A stretch of DNA of 64,000 nucleotides, from positions 8,637,001 through 8,701,000 of the forward strand of contig NC_132984.1 in assembly GCF_047496725.1 (NCBI RefSeq), given 5' to 3'. The stretch's first letter is position 1. Each line of letters opens with the position of its first letter. The DNA comes from Anoplolepis gracilipes. Taxonomy: Eukaryota > Arthropoda > Insecta > Hymenoptera > Formicidae. Shown here piece after piece: positions 9,477-21,503 of the stretch. Below the pieces are notes generated by a model. That model was not told the origin of the DNA and ran no database searches. It saw nothing but the letters and a program-made list of their open reading frames with translations. The translations under genes were made by a program, and so were the position numbers.

Positions 9477-11152
9477 TCTTTTATGCACCTCCAACAAATT
9501 CACGACATTATAAGTTAGTCCATTATAAATATATAGATTTTCATAATAGGTATCTATCATTGTTCTATTATGACTTGATGTCACATGTAACAACGGGCAC
9601 TCAACAGTTGCGTTAATGTAGCATAAAATTTTTCGCTCGAAAAAATGGTGTCCGCTACCGCAACATGTTGTGGGAGCGCTTCAGATCATAGACCATTTAG
9701 CGCGTAAATCCGCAACTGTTTTGTGCGCTGAATGCGCCCATAAAACGAACCATGATCGGTTCGTAATCAGCTGTCATTGATCGACTACTTGTTTAAAGAT
9801 GTTAAATATTCCACTCTATTGTCTGCTTAAAATGCAAACTAACAGAAAAATGCATCACATACTGTAATATAATATTCACCACACAGATGTATAGAAGGAT
9901 AAGATATATAATACTTGCTATAAGGAGAGGATAAAAAAAGATAATAACGCATATGTATTTTGACAATAGTTTATTATAAATATGGATTGATCAAATCTTT
10001 ATAATAATGCTTCGACCACCAATTGAATATTTCGAATACATTTTGTAAAGCACAATTATATGTTTATTGCAATGCATAGATGTAGATTCGAATTTATTTT
10101 CAATCGCGTCCAATTTAAATAATATTCTATTTAACTTTCCTAAGATTAGTTCTTTAAATTATGAAATAAATTAATATTATTTAGTTTATAGAATATGAAT
10201 ATAATTCCTGTGTTTTCTATATTATACATTATGTAACAAATATATTTTTGCATACTTCTTTATTTATAGAAAATATATAAAAGTATTAGTATTTTTTAAA
10301 CTTACCATCAGAACATAGATTTTCATTTTCTATACGTAAAGCAGAATTTTTTTTATAAAAGATGTACTATCTGTAACAATTTTGTTGTTATTATTAATAT
10401 CTGAAAAGAAACTAAGTATTAGTATTTTTTTACAAATATCATATAACGTTAATAAATTGTAGCTAATGCTCACCGTTTTTGCTTACTACATTAAACAATA
10501 TTTTTGTCTAATATATTTCTTCCAATATGTTTAAATGTACTCTGTAGCTCTTTGTCATACGACACAAAATTTTGTTTCTGTGGAAGAGCGGGCAGAATTT
10601 TTCCTTGCGTAACACTATTTTTCTTTAAAGAAATCTACATCTTTTTTTTCAGAAGAGAAAGATAAATATTTTTTTTGGTTCTTTTTTGGTTATACATCTT
10701 CTTTTTTTCTCGTTCTTTAGTAATTCATTTGAAAATAGACCTGTATCATTATTTGATGTATCTTCTGCCAAAATTCATTTTTGTATACCTTCTTCGTAAA
10801 TATCTGAATAATTTAAAATGAAAGTGTAAAAGAAGTTATAAAAATTACTAATAATATTTGCAATATTACATGTAACTAATAATATATACAAATTTATGTT
10901 TTATATTATTCACTTACTTGCAATGCCAAAAATTTTTACTGGTAACTTCTTTCAATCTGACTTTTCTCGTAGTATCTCTCTTGCCGTTATAGCTTTATTA
11001 ATATGAAGCTTTGTTTTAAAGTGACTTTATTAATATGAAGCTTTGTTTTAAAAGCCAAATACATGTAAACGTATCTGCGTTGTACCATGTAGCAGGTATT
11101 AGCTGCAGACCATCATTAAATTCCTCAATGATATATTTTTCGTTATCCATTT
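9477..11152 (-). pseudogene. DUF4806-like protein gene, decayed exons
   Basis: On the minus strand an ATG near 11152 opens MDNEKYIIEEFNDGLQLIP, followed by ATWYNADTFTCIW. After a 33-bp duplicated segment (about 10995-11055) the reading resumes with a stop and then KLPVKIFGIA, ending at a good GTAAGTG donor near 10918. A second exon near 10805-10690 reads IYEEGIQK, stop, ILAEDTSNNDTGL. The layout (IPATW...W...PVKIFG.A, then YEE...LAEDTS) is what I remember of the N-terminal part of hymenopteran DUF4806/BEN-type proteins that multiply in ant genomes. At least two nonsense codons and the duplication make it a pseudogene. Later exons (possibly 10300-10400 and 9477-9530) are guesses. It may be a transposon-carried gene. 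Confidence 0.4.
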
Positions 11153-11428
11153 CTGTGTTGCACAAAATGAACGAAGATCATGTAGAAATTATGTAGACAT
11201 ATTTTATTATAAAAATATGTATATTACGTTATGCACAAAATTATATTTCATGACATGGTGGTTAATATAAATCTTTTACATATTTCAATTTTGTACCAAT
11301 AACACAAATTTCTTTATTTTTTGTGTAACAGTTATAATCAGAATATATTTACCATTTCATAATAAGCAGCAATTATTAGAAGAATTTTTACAATTAATAG
11401 TAAATTTTCCATTTGATATTTTGAGATA

Positions 11429-12988
11429 CTACGATTCAACATTAACATTATCAAGTATTGGACCATTCTTGTGTAAATTTGTACATGAATATATCTTATT
11501 ATTATTATTATTATCACATTCTATAAATAAGAAATTACAATTTTCAATTTCATTATATTTTTTAATCAACTGTTGCAATGGCTTTTCTATTTTCCGTAAC
11601 TGTCTTTTTATAAATGTCATAAAATTTTCGAAACTGAACTAAAATTATCGAGTGGACCATACAGTTTTACATCAGAACATATACGTAAAAGATTATGCAC
11701 ATTATGCGATATGTACTGTTTACCGTATAATGTTTAAAATGACTCATCAAAATAATGAAGCAAAGCTTCAGCAAAATTTTTATTTCTTCTTGACATAAAT
11801 TTCGACGTGTAAGAATTGTTACAGCTACATGTAATGTGAGAAAATAAGTATATATTTTTGCTTGTAATATATTTCTCAATACAACAGGACTGATTATAAT
11901 AGAAAATTTTTAAATTCTGCTGCTTTCCACTGTTTAACGTCTCTTATTGATCTGGGTCTTCTAACAAAATCAACCGGTGTAGTATTTCTAAGTAAAATCA
12001 GTAAATGTGATATTTTATTAATAGCTCTTGCATTTAAACGTACAGAAGTTGGACCTTTCATCCAAAGTAGTATCATTTTGTCATAACTCCTAAACAGATC
12101 AAATGCATATAATCTAACGGAGTGTTAGTTATAGGTAACAAATTGAGAACATTATGTAAAATAGAAACACTAATTTGAAAATCTTTATAGGCATTAATCG
12201 CAAATAACTCATCTGTTCTTAAAGTATTGTTTTCTTTTCATATGGAAAGCAGATTCTACTATTTACATATTTGCCCTTGATTAAACAATTATTAAACCCG
12301 ATAGGACCTTTTATAGATAATGTAAAAGATTTGACAGGTGCATCGCATTATTAAAGCAAATAATGAGACTTTAATAATGTCTTCGTTATAAATATAACCA
12401 TTAATAATTAAATCGATTAAGTCGTTAACTAAAGGTCCAAAAAAAAAAGAAAAAATCATTAGCATTATTAGGTTTCTGATATCCAAAGTATGCACCAACA
12501 AGATATATGTCACATTTACAGTATATCTTGTTATTTGAATATAAAATTGGCCATAAGGATGCTTGTGATGATTTAGCTAGTGGCAGGCCATTAATATTTA
12601 TTATTAAGTTACCGAGAATTTATTTATTTTTTTAAGAAAGTAAATAAATTACATTTGTACAATAAATTGTACAAATAAATATATAAAGAAGGAGAAAACG
12701 AGCGAAAGAGAGAGAGAGAAGGAGAGAAATCCATATAAAAAAAATAATATTTATAATTAAGAACATAACATACTGAAAAGAATCGACGAGACAATCATTG
12801 AGACAATCGCTTGCAAACCGAGCCGTATACATATCATTAATATGAAGTTATTGAAAAATTTTAAAAGTTAATACAAAAGAAACAAAATTTATATAAAAAT
12901 TAATACAAATAGAAAATTAAAAAAGAACATTAAAAATTTATAAAAAATTAAAAATTAATAATAGTAAAAAATCAGTTTAACTTAGCAG
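11429..12988 (-). pseudogene. CACTA/EnSpm-like transposase remnant (left palindrome arm)
   Basis: On the minus strand the frames read, in order: LVGAYFGYQKPNNANDF, MILLWMKGPTSVRLNARAIN, RRPRSIRDVKQWKAAEF, LHVAVTILTRRNLCQEE, HNVHNLLRICSDVKLYGP, then FENFMTFIKRQLRKIEKPL and LIKKYNEIENCNF. The HNVHNL...PLDNFS...FENFM...RPL-type series resembles the C-terminal (DUF4218-like) region of CACTA/EnSpm TNP2 transposases. Several frameshifts separate the pieces (one between NFSS and FENFM near 11635). The sequence up to 11737 is mirrored in the right palindrome arm; the 3' part (11429-11737) exists only here. Confidence 0.5.
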
Positions 12989-14239
12989 CGCTAAGTTTTA
13001 AATTAATTTTTTACTAGTATTAATTTTTAATTTTTTGTAAATTTTTAATGTTCTTTTTTAATTTTCTATTTGTATTAATTTTTATATAAATTTTGTTTCT
13101 TTTGTATTAACTTTTAAAATTTTTCAATAACTTCATATTAATGATATGTATACGGCTCGGTTTGCAAGCGATTGTCTCAATGATTGTCTCGTCGATTCTT
13201 TTCAGTATGTTATGTTCTTAATTATAAATATTATTTTTTTTATATGGATTTCTCTCCTTCTCTCTCTCTCTTTCGCTCGTTTTCTCCTTCTTTATATATT
13301 TATTTGTACAATTTATTGTACAAATGTAATTTATTTACTTTCTTAAAAAAATAAATAAATTCTCGGTAACTTAATAATAAATATTAATGGCCTGCCACTA
13401 GCTAAATCATCACAAGCATCCTTATGGCCAATTTTATATTCAAATAACAAGATATACTGTAAATGTGACATATATCTTGTTGGTGCATACTTTGGATATC
13501 AGAAACCTAATAATGCTAATGATTTTTTCTTTTTTTTTTTGGACCTTTAGTTAACGACTTAATCGATTTAATTATTAATGGTTATATTTATAACGAAGAC
13601 ATTATTAAAGTCTCATTATTTGCTTTAATAATGCGATGCACCTGTCAAATCTTTTACATTATCTATAAAAGGTCATATCGGGTTTAATAATTGTTTAATC
13701 AAGGGCAAATATGTAAATAGTAGAATCTGCTTTCCATATGAAAAGAAAACAATACTTTAAGAACAGATGAGTTATTTGCGATTAGTGCCTATAAAGATTT
13801 TCAAATTAGTGTTTCTATTTTACATAATGTTCTCAATTTGTTACCTATAACTAACACTCCGTTAGATTATATGCATTTGATCTGTTTAGGAGTTATGACA
13901 AAATGATACTACTTTGGATGAAAGGTCCAACTTCTGTACGTTTAAATGCAAGAGCTATTAATAAAATATCACATTTACTGATTTTACTTAGAAATACTAC
14001 ACCGGTTGATTTTGTTAGAAGACCCAGATCAATAAGAGACGTTAAACAGTGGAAAGCAGCAGAATTTAGAAATTTTCTATTATAATCAGTCCTTTTGTAT
14101 TGAGAAATATATTACAAGCAAAAATATATACTCATTTTCTCACATTACATGTAGCTGTAACAATTCTTACACGTCGAAATTTATGTCAAGAAGAAATAAA
14201 AATTTTGCTGAAGCTTTGCTTCATTATGTTGAGTCATTT
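11737..14239. repeat. Large palindrome, 2 x 1.25 kb
   Basis: Left arm 11737-12986 and right arm 12990-14239 are inverted copies with only scattered differences (for example one base in the AGCAGAATTT(A/G)AAAATTT region and short gaps). The spacer is 3 bp at the centre, inside CTTAGC-AGC-GCTAAG. The arms carry the same CACTA-like transposase fragment. Identical 66-residue frames at 12632-12832 (minus) and 13146-13346 (plus) follow from the symmetry and are not genes. It ends about 760 bp before the desaturase start codon. A natural foldback and an assembly artefact are both possible. Confidence 0.9.
12990..14239 (+). pseudogene. CACTA/EnSpm-like transposase remnant (right palindrome arm)
   Basis: Mirror copy of the minus-strand transposase fragment. 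On the plus strand it reads GLPLAKSSQASLWPILYSN, LVGAYFGYQKPNNANDF, MILLWMKGPTSVRLNARAIN (13903 on) and LHVAVTILTRRNLCQEE. It stops at 14239, earlier in the gene than the left copy, so it lacks the C-terminal domain. Frames are broken in the same places as in the left arm, which shows that decay came before the inverted duplication. Confidence 0.45.
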
Positions 14240-14997
14240 GAATATGACGTATATGTAAATGTATGAAAATAAGCAGCAAATTACATATGGATTATTTGTA
14301 TTTTTACATGTCATTAAGTTTCAGAAAATGTCAAATGAATTTTTGCACATTGTTACAACAACTTTTATACAGTAGAACTGTTGGCAGGAGCTGTTTTTAT
14401 TCTAACGAAATACTAAAATATTGAAAAAATATTTTTCATATAAGTGGTGATAGAAAAAATAAATATTGTTTAATAAAGAAGTTTAGTGATCAGGCAAGTG
14501 GGTGTACAACTTTTATTTGTCTATCATTTTTCTCTTTTTAGGAAAGTTTTATGGTGAGTGACGGGGCTTTACTTAATATTTCAATAGAAACACATTTTAG
14601 ACAGAATGTTTTTTATCGTTATCATAATTGATCGCTTTAATCATTTGATTTCTGACACATTTATCGGCTTACTGAAGAGGTCCTCCTCTTCGAGGAAATA
14701 TTTAATTTTAATTAAGAATTCTTGATTTTTATTATATTTTGTTATATTTTATAGTTTTATAAATTTTTGAGAATTGTACTTACTTATATAAGATAAATAT
14801 ATGCATATATATCCGCTCCTAAAGCCTATTTGTATTACTTTTTCAAAAAAAATATTTAGCTACCACATTGCTTCTGATAGCACGACATTTTGTATGCAAA
14901 AGTGATAATCATATTTCTTAATGTATTCAGAAAAAATTATTTGTTTACCTTCCAGAAAATAGATACCGATATCTCAATTTCTCAATATTGTATTACG

Positions 14998-17733
14998 ATG
15001 GGATGCACGAAAAAAGTTTTGACCGACAATGTAGAAAACCTCACAGAAAATATCAATACTGACATTGATATCACTGAAAAAAAACTTGAAAAGATGAAAT
15101 CAGGTTTCTTTAATTTTAAAACTGACATAATATGGTATGCTGTTCTGCAAATCGCTTTATTGCACGTTATTAGCATTTATAGTATATTTACCTTTAACTA
15201 TTTGGAAAATCCGATGACTACATTATGGAGTAAGTATGTCGAAAGTTTGATATATTTAATATTCTTATAGAAAGAAGTTTCATCTTCCTATATAAATCTA
15301 CGAAAGAGATTTTGAAAATATGTTCCATTTAAATTTTGACACGCTATGATCTCTTCAACATAATATATTCGGAAGAAAGTCACAGTAGGCGAAATTAGCG
15401 AAACTTTTATGAGATGAAACGTTCAGCTAAATATGCTAACGCAATTGGTGATACTCTTTTTCATTATTATTAATTTTTTCTATTATTTGATACTTATGAA
15501 AATTTATGCAGAACAGATGGTTTTTAAAAAAATGCATTCAGCGATTTATTTACACAACAATTGCGGAACTATTAAATAATGAATAACTTAATATATTTTG
15601 TATACTTTAGAGCTTTAAATTGGACTTCTCCCATACTTACTATATCCTTTTCATGCTAGAAACGATTATTTATAAACATATTTGGAGAATGTGATTAATG
15701 TTATAAAAGATAAAAATTTTTTTAAAAAAATGTCGTTAATCTTACTAGTCTCTACACACATTATTTTGTTTGCAAATATGTTTTTATATTTTAGAAATAA
15801 ATTATTTTATATGGTTTTAGAAACAAATACTATCTTAAAAATCACATTACATATAATAAATATAATTTCTTATATTTTTAAGTAATCGGCATGTATGTCA
15901 TATCTAATTTCGGCGCATCTGGTGGCGTACACCGATTTTGGAGTCACAAGAGTTACAAAGCTAAATTACCATTAAGAATTTTACTTTTAATATGCTTCAA
16001 CGCAAGTGCACAGGTACCTTCAGTCATTTTATCTGATTGTCAGTACATTTTGTTGAGACAACTTTATATATATATTATATATGTGATGCATACAAAGTGT
16101 TAAAAATTAATTTTATTTTATTAAAATTGATTTGACAATTACTATGGAAATGTAAAAACGTTTATATTTACAAATATTATAGTACTTTTAATATTAAAGT
16201 ACTTTTTTGTATTTTACAAAAGTGTGAAAGTAAATAGTATTTTACTTTAATTAAATTTATAATGCAAACAAATAAATATATCTTGTATAAACAAAATTTT
16301 ATTGAAAAGTTTAATATCTTATCAAGATATTTGTTAAAATTAAAAAGCAAAAACTGTCCTTTCCGAATAAAAAAAAAATTTAAATTAAGATTAGAAAAGC
16401 TATAATAATGTTTTATATATTATATTTTTTCGAGAACATATTTTACTTTTACTTCATAGAAGTGTCTTTGTTGTATAGAATGCAATATGTAAGTGGGTCA
16501 AAAATCATCGTATGCATCACAAATATTGTGATACTGATGCTGATCCTCATAATACTCAACGTGGATTCTTTTTTACGCATATCGGTTGGCTGATGATGAA
16601 AGAACATCCGGAATTTATTAAAAAAAGCAAGCAGCTCGATTTGTTCGATATTATATCGGATCCCGTTGTAGCTTTTGACGAAAAGTAAAGAATATTTCGA
16701 TTATTTTTGTCATAAATAGTCATATAGAATAAATTTATACTTCTTTTTGCATATCATAACATAAATAAATATTGAATGTATTATATTCTTATAATATGTA
16801 ATGCAACAATTTTATTTCATTTCTTATAAGTCTTAATTTACTTTTTTAATATATAAATTATATATAAATATAATATATAATATGAATTTGAAATGTTTAT
16901 ATTTATAAGACAAATCTCAATAGATTTTTAGTGAAATGCACATATAGTTGATAGCTTGAACAATCTTCAAATATTTAGAGTTTAACATTTTTATAGATAT
17001 TCTTTACTACTTCAACTCTTCTTTGGCTTCATTCTACCTACAGCATTACCTGTGTATCTTTGGAACGAAATATGGAGTAGAGCTATAATATCGCAAGTAT
17101 TTATACGGTACATGATCACTCTAAACTCTGTGTGGATCATCAATAGCATCGCTCATGCGTGGGGTACTAGATCATACGATAAGTATGTAAATCGCACACA
17201 TAATAGCAATACTAAAAATTACAAACTGTCTATCTGTGACGAACAAAAAAATTATAAACCTTGAACATAATTGTTTGTTAATAATAACAAAGTAGTTATT
17301 TTATATAATAAAGTATTGTATCGTTAAAATTTTCTTAAAAAAATTAGTTTTTTTACTTATATAGTGATCTTGGTAACTTTTATAACATAATTAAATAAGG
17401 AGGCTCAATGTTTAAGCTCTTTTTTATCTCTTATATTGATATTGTTTGATATCATGTTTTTCGTTTTTTAGAAATATAAAACCGGCGGACAATAACTTTG
17501 TCAATTACATGACACTGGGAGAAGGATATCACAACTATCATCATGTATTCCCATGGGATTATAGATCGGCGGAAACAGGAAACAATAGAATGAATTACAC
17601 CACATTCTTTATTAATATTTTTGCAAAATTAGGACTAGCCTATGATCTTAGATATCCAACCACAGATTTGATAAAGAACACTGTATTAAACAGAGGTGAA
17701 CACATTCCATGTTGTCCAAAGTTCCAGAACTGA
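14998..17733 (+). CDS. Acyl-CoA desaturase (membrane fatty-acyl desaturase), five exons
   Basis: Membrane di-iron desaturase of the endoplasmic reticulum that inserts a double bond into acyl-CoA using cytochrome b5. Exons 14998-15229, 15883-16013, 16479-16684, 16997-17182 and 17472-17733 join in phase into 338 codons plus TGA, all with GT/AG borders. The three histidine boxes are present: HRFWSH (94-99), HRMHH (131-135) within KNHRMHHKYCDTDADPHN, and HNYHH (272-276) before VFPWDY; the extra conserved His is in INSIAHAWG. Hydrophobic membrane spans lie near residues 44-67, 78-92, 103-120 and 215-240. The start is the first ATG after a likely 3' splice site (CTTCCAG at 14955), so a 5' UTR intron is probable. 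Divergent spots include GASGGVHR in place of the more usual G-[IV]-TAG-[AS]-HR. Regiospecificity cannot be read from sequence. It is the only gene in the window that looks intact. Confidence 0.9.
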
Positions 17734-18004
17734 ATCCGATTAATATAGTCAAAAAAAAATAAATAAATAAATAAAACGAGAAATATAATAAAAATAAAAG
17801 CTATATAACAGAAGAAAAAAATAACAAATACATTAGTCTTTGGTTGAGGATGTATACTATAATCTTTACATTTGTTTCTGTTAAAAACACAATTGCTTTA
17901 AATGTAATAGGAATTAATAAAATATATCATTGATGTACATTATTATTATTATTAAGATATTACGACACCTTACATTAATATTTCATTAGTATTTCATGTT
18001 ATAC

Positions 18005-18007
18005 ACA

Positions 18008-18066
<59 letters not shown>
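18005..18066. repeat. (AT)n microsatellite
   Basis: About 24 uninterrupted AT dinucleotides, ending directly at a CAGGGTGGGACATTT segment (18067-18081) that looks like the terminus of a transposon-derived repeat. Confidence 0.95.
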
Positions 18067-18068
<2 letters not shown>

Positions 18069-18595
18069 GGTGGGACATTTATATTGAGACACCTAAATAT
18101 CTAAAAAATAAAGCAAGATAGAAAAAAATGTTTCAGGCAAAAATTCACTCTCCGAAAGGATTTCTGATTACGAGACAAAAAATATTCTTAATGTGTTTAG
18201 TCATCGTTACAATCTCATACAGTATAAAAATAAAACAATTTTAAAATTAAATCAATTATTCCTATTCTTCTCTCTAGAATTAAATAAGATTGCCTTACTA
18301 TTTTGAGACAAGAATAACTTATACAAAACTAAATTTATGTATTCTTGCATTTAGAATAACTTGCTTGATGTTGGCGCCACAATAGTTGGCGCTGCCGAAC
18401 GATATCAATATATGTTACCGCCTACCGCCTTTGTCGACGTAACGTCTTTGTCTTGTTTTTACATGTTAATGCGTGCTTTCGGTCGAACAATACGGTCAAA
18501 ACTATCGATATATATTAAATTATATTGAAAATCGGGAGTGTTTCTGTTCGTATGTATTCGTGTTAACATATGTGTGTTTCGTGTTGAACTTAATA

Positions 18596-18676
18596 ATGAA
18601 TACAAAGTACACAACGTTACAAGAAATACTGAAGGATATGAAGATGTCCTATCTCGAATCTTATTTCTCAAGTAAG

Positions 18677-18721
<45 letters not shown>

Positions 18722-19868
18722 ATATATATACATAATGTAAAAGTCTATGATTAAAATGCTTATTAATTTTATCAATATTAAATCGGTTTTATAGCTTTAT
18801 TTATATATAAATCTTATTTATTTTAACTTAATCTTTTTTCCTTCTTCTGTAGGCAACGGTGTGGATATTAATACATTTTTTAATTTAACTCCAAGTCAAA
18901 TTCCTCTGCTATTTCCCACTTCATCTTTTACTATAGGGGATCAATTAAAGTTTATACAAAAGTACACTTCTTTTATCTTCTTCTTTGTCTAATAAACTTG
19001 TAAACATGCTTTTTATTTCTATTTTTTGGTCTATTCAAAGATAATTCTCTATTTAGATTTAGTTAAAACAACTTTATATTTTATTGAATATAATATTTTT
19101 AATTAATAATTTTGTAAATATTTTATAGAGTTTCTTTTCTTAAATTTTACTATTGCATAAAAACGATTACATTGTGTTCATATTATGATTGAATGCATTA
19201 ATAAATTTATGTTTTAAAATTAAAGATATATTTTTTGTGTATAATATTTAAGTGTATAATCCGGAATTTATAATATAATTATTTATTATCATTTTATATA
19301 TTATCATCATTTTATATATTATCAGCCGATCTATGCCAATATATATGCAACATTATTGTACAAATCTATTTATTACAAACTATATAAGTATATAACAAAT
19401 TATATAATTATATAAGACAATTTAATGTAAATTTATTAATTTTACAGGATATTAATTCAGCATTTTTAGAATCATTTCCTAGTCACCATTATTAACATCT
19501 TTGCCCTTGTCATTGCCGACCACTGTTAGAGCTTCTCCAAGTTCATCTATTATTGATGAGGTAATTAATTCTATTTTATACATTTCAGTCAATTAAATTA
19601 AATTTATGTTCATATCTCTTTTCTTTTCTACTTTTATTTTTCTTTTGCTTTTTTATTATTGTTTTTTTCTCGTTTTTGCTCTTCCTTTTTTTATTTTTTA
19701 AGTTTTGTTCTTAAAATTTATTTCATTTAATTTGTAGTACAATTATAAAAAGAAGAATATACACATACTACAAATGCATATATATGTTTAGTTTTTTCTT
19801 TTAAAGCTTTATACAGATGTATCAGACACATATTTAGATATATCAGATACATCTCAGTCATCCACACG
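18596..19868 (+). pseudogene. SAM-like domain gene fragment, unrecognised family
   Basis: An ATG at 18596 opens MNTKYTTLQEILKDMKMSY; the exon ends at 18671 with GTAAGT. The next exon (18853-18961) continues NGVDINTFFNLTPSQIPLLF and TIGDQLKFIQ. The pattern, a helix with L..I...M.M..Y...F followed by GVDI..F..LT...I..LF and G..LKFI, matches a SAM-type helical bundle. Later plus-strand exons may lie near 19447-19560 (SLPTTVRASPSSSIIDE) and 19807-19868 (LYTDVSDTYLDISDTSQSS) but the first of these needs a frameshift. The gene runs into the foldback element and is not seen beyond it. It may be a transposon gene rather than a host gene. Confidence 0.35.
18676..18732. repeat. (AT)n microsatellite in the SAM-like gene intron
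   Basis: AT dinucleotide array starting right after the exon 1 splice donor. Confidence 0.93.
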
Positions 19869-21503
19869 TATGTCTGTGGAGTTGGCACGTCATTCTATTA
19901 ATTTTTAAAAAATAATGGGAGTTCTAGTAGCACTTTTCATAGTTCTATAGTTCCTAATAAAAATTTTAAAAAATTCCGCATTGTTAATATTAAAAATATC
20001 GAAAATAAAAAATGACGTGCTAACTTCACGTTCCAGCACGGCACATTCTTCTCTGAAGTACAAGAAAACATCGAAATTCAAGATGTTTATTAAGAGTTCT
20101 CGTTAGTTCTGTACCAATTCTATAATTATATATCATTTCAAGGCAAAATTCCAACAAATTACTAAAAAAATCAAAAATAAAGAATGACGCGCTAACTTTG
20201 CGAATTTAGCACGACACTCTTCTCTTTAATATATTAAAACGAATTAAAAATTCTTATTTTTTACAAGAGTTCCCGATAATTCTAATTGAGAGTCGCATAT
20301 ATATATATAATTTTCGATATTCCACCAATTAACTTTTAAACAATTTTTGTTTTAATTGCGTATTACGACATTTAGTAAAAATATGTCGTGCTGCTGATTT
20401 TCGGCAGTTCTGACGATAGTTCTCAACAGATCTGCAACAGTTCTATGCATTAAAATCAGTTTTAAACAGAGTTCCGATCATTATTTATTTTTAAAACAAT
20501 TTTTAACATTTACGTCGAGCACGCCACTTAGTAAAAATATGTCGTGCTGTTGATTTTCAGCAGTTCTGACGACAGTTCTCGACAGTTCTGCAAGAGTTCT
20601 ATGCATTAAAATCAGTTTTAAACAGAGTTCCAGTCATTATTTATTTTTAAAACAATTTTTAACATTTACGTCTAGCACGCCACTTAGTAAAATGTGTCGT
20701 GCTAATTGTTAAAAATTGTTTTAAAAATAAATAATGATTGGAACTCTGTTTAAAACTGATTTTAATGCATAGATCTCTTGCAGAACTGTCGAGAACTATT
20801 GTCAGAACTGCCGAAAATCATCAGCACGATACATTTTACTAAGTGGCGTGCTGGACGTAAATGTTAAAAATTGTTTTAAAAATAAATAATGATCGGAACT
20901 CTGTTTAAAACTGATTTTAATGCATAGAACTGTTGCAGATCTGTCGAGAACTATCGTCAGAACTGCCGGAAATCAGCAGCACGATATATTTTTACTAAAT
21001 GTCGTAATACGCTATTAAAACAAAAATTGTTTAAAAGTTAATTGGTGGAATATCGATCTAAAATTATGTATATATGCGACTCTCAATTAGAACTATCGGG
21101 AACTCTTGTAAAAAATAAGAATTTTTAATTCGTTTTAATGCTTTAGAGAGGAGAGTGTCGTGCTAAATTCGCAGAGTTAGCGCTTCATTCTTTATTTTTG
21201 ATTTTTTTGGTAATTTGTTGGAATTTTGCCTTGAAATGATATATAATTATAGAATTGGTACAGAACTATCAAGAACTCTTAATAAACATCTTGATTTTCG
21301 ATGTTTTCTTGTACTTTAGAGGAGAATGTGCCGTGCTGGAACGTGAAGTTAGCACGTCATTTTTTATTTTCGATATTTTTGATATTAAAAATGCGGAACT
21401 TTTTTTAATTTTTATCAGGAACTATAAAACTATGAAAAGTGCTACTAGAACTCTCATTATTTTTTAAAAATTAATAGAATGACGTGCCAACTTCACAGAC
21501 ACG
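19869..21503. mobile_element. Foldback element, 2 x 0.8 kb arms with internal tandem repeats
   Basis: The two halves are inverted copies with a centre near 20690. The outer ends read TGTCTGTGGAGTTGGCACGTC on the left and, complemented, TGTCTGTGAAGTTGGCACGTC on the right. Each arm holds about two tandem units of roughly 150-190 bp (block GCACGCCACTTAGTAAAAAT ... GCAGTTCTGACGACAGTTCTC ... CAGAGTTCC). This structure, long inverted arms made of tandem subrepeats with no gene, is that of Foldback-type elements. ACGT flanks both ends. The right end abuts FAS copy A coding sequence directly. Confidence 0.8.

Noticed and set aside
6405..9612. TGTTGAGTG near 6411 and its complement near 9603 as Harbinger terminal repeats
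   Set aside because: Only nine bases match and the flanks do not give a 3-bp target duplication; too weak to set the element ends.
9590..9745. Inverted CAACAGTTGCG / CGCAACTGTT segments as a small MITE
   Set aside because: Matching is short and gapped with no clear target duplication; may be chance or the eroded end of a neighbouring element.
12632..13346. Two identical 66-residue frames on opposite strands
   Set aside because: They are mirror images created by the palindrome and are hydrophobic low-complexity sequence; not genes.
19869..21503. Tandem repeats read as a CRISPR-like array
   Set aside because: Units are 150-190 bp, inverted about a centre and without unique spacers, in a eukaryotic genome. 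It is a foldback element.
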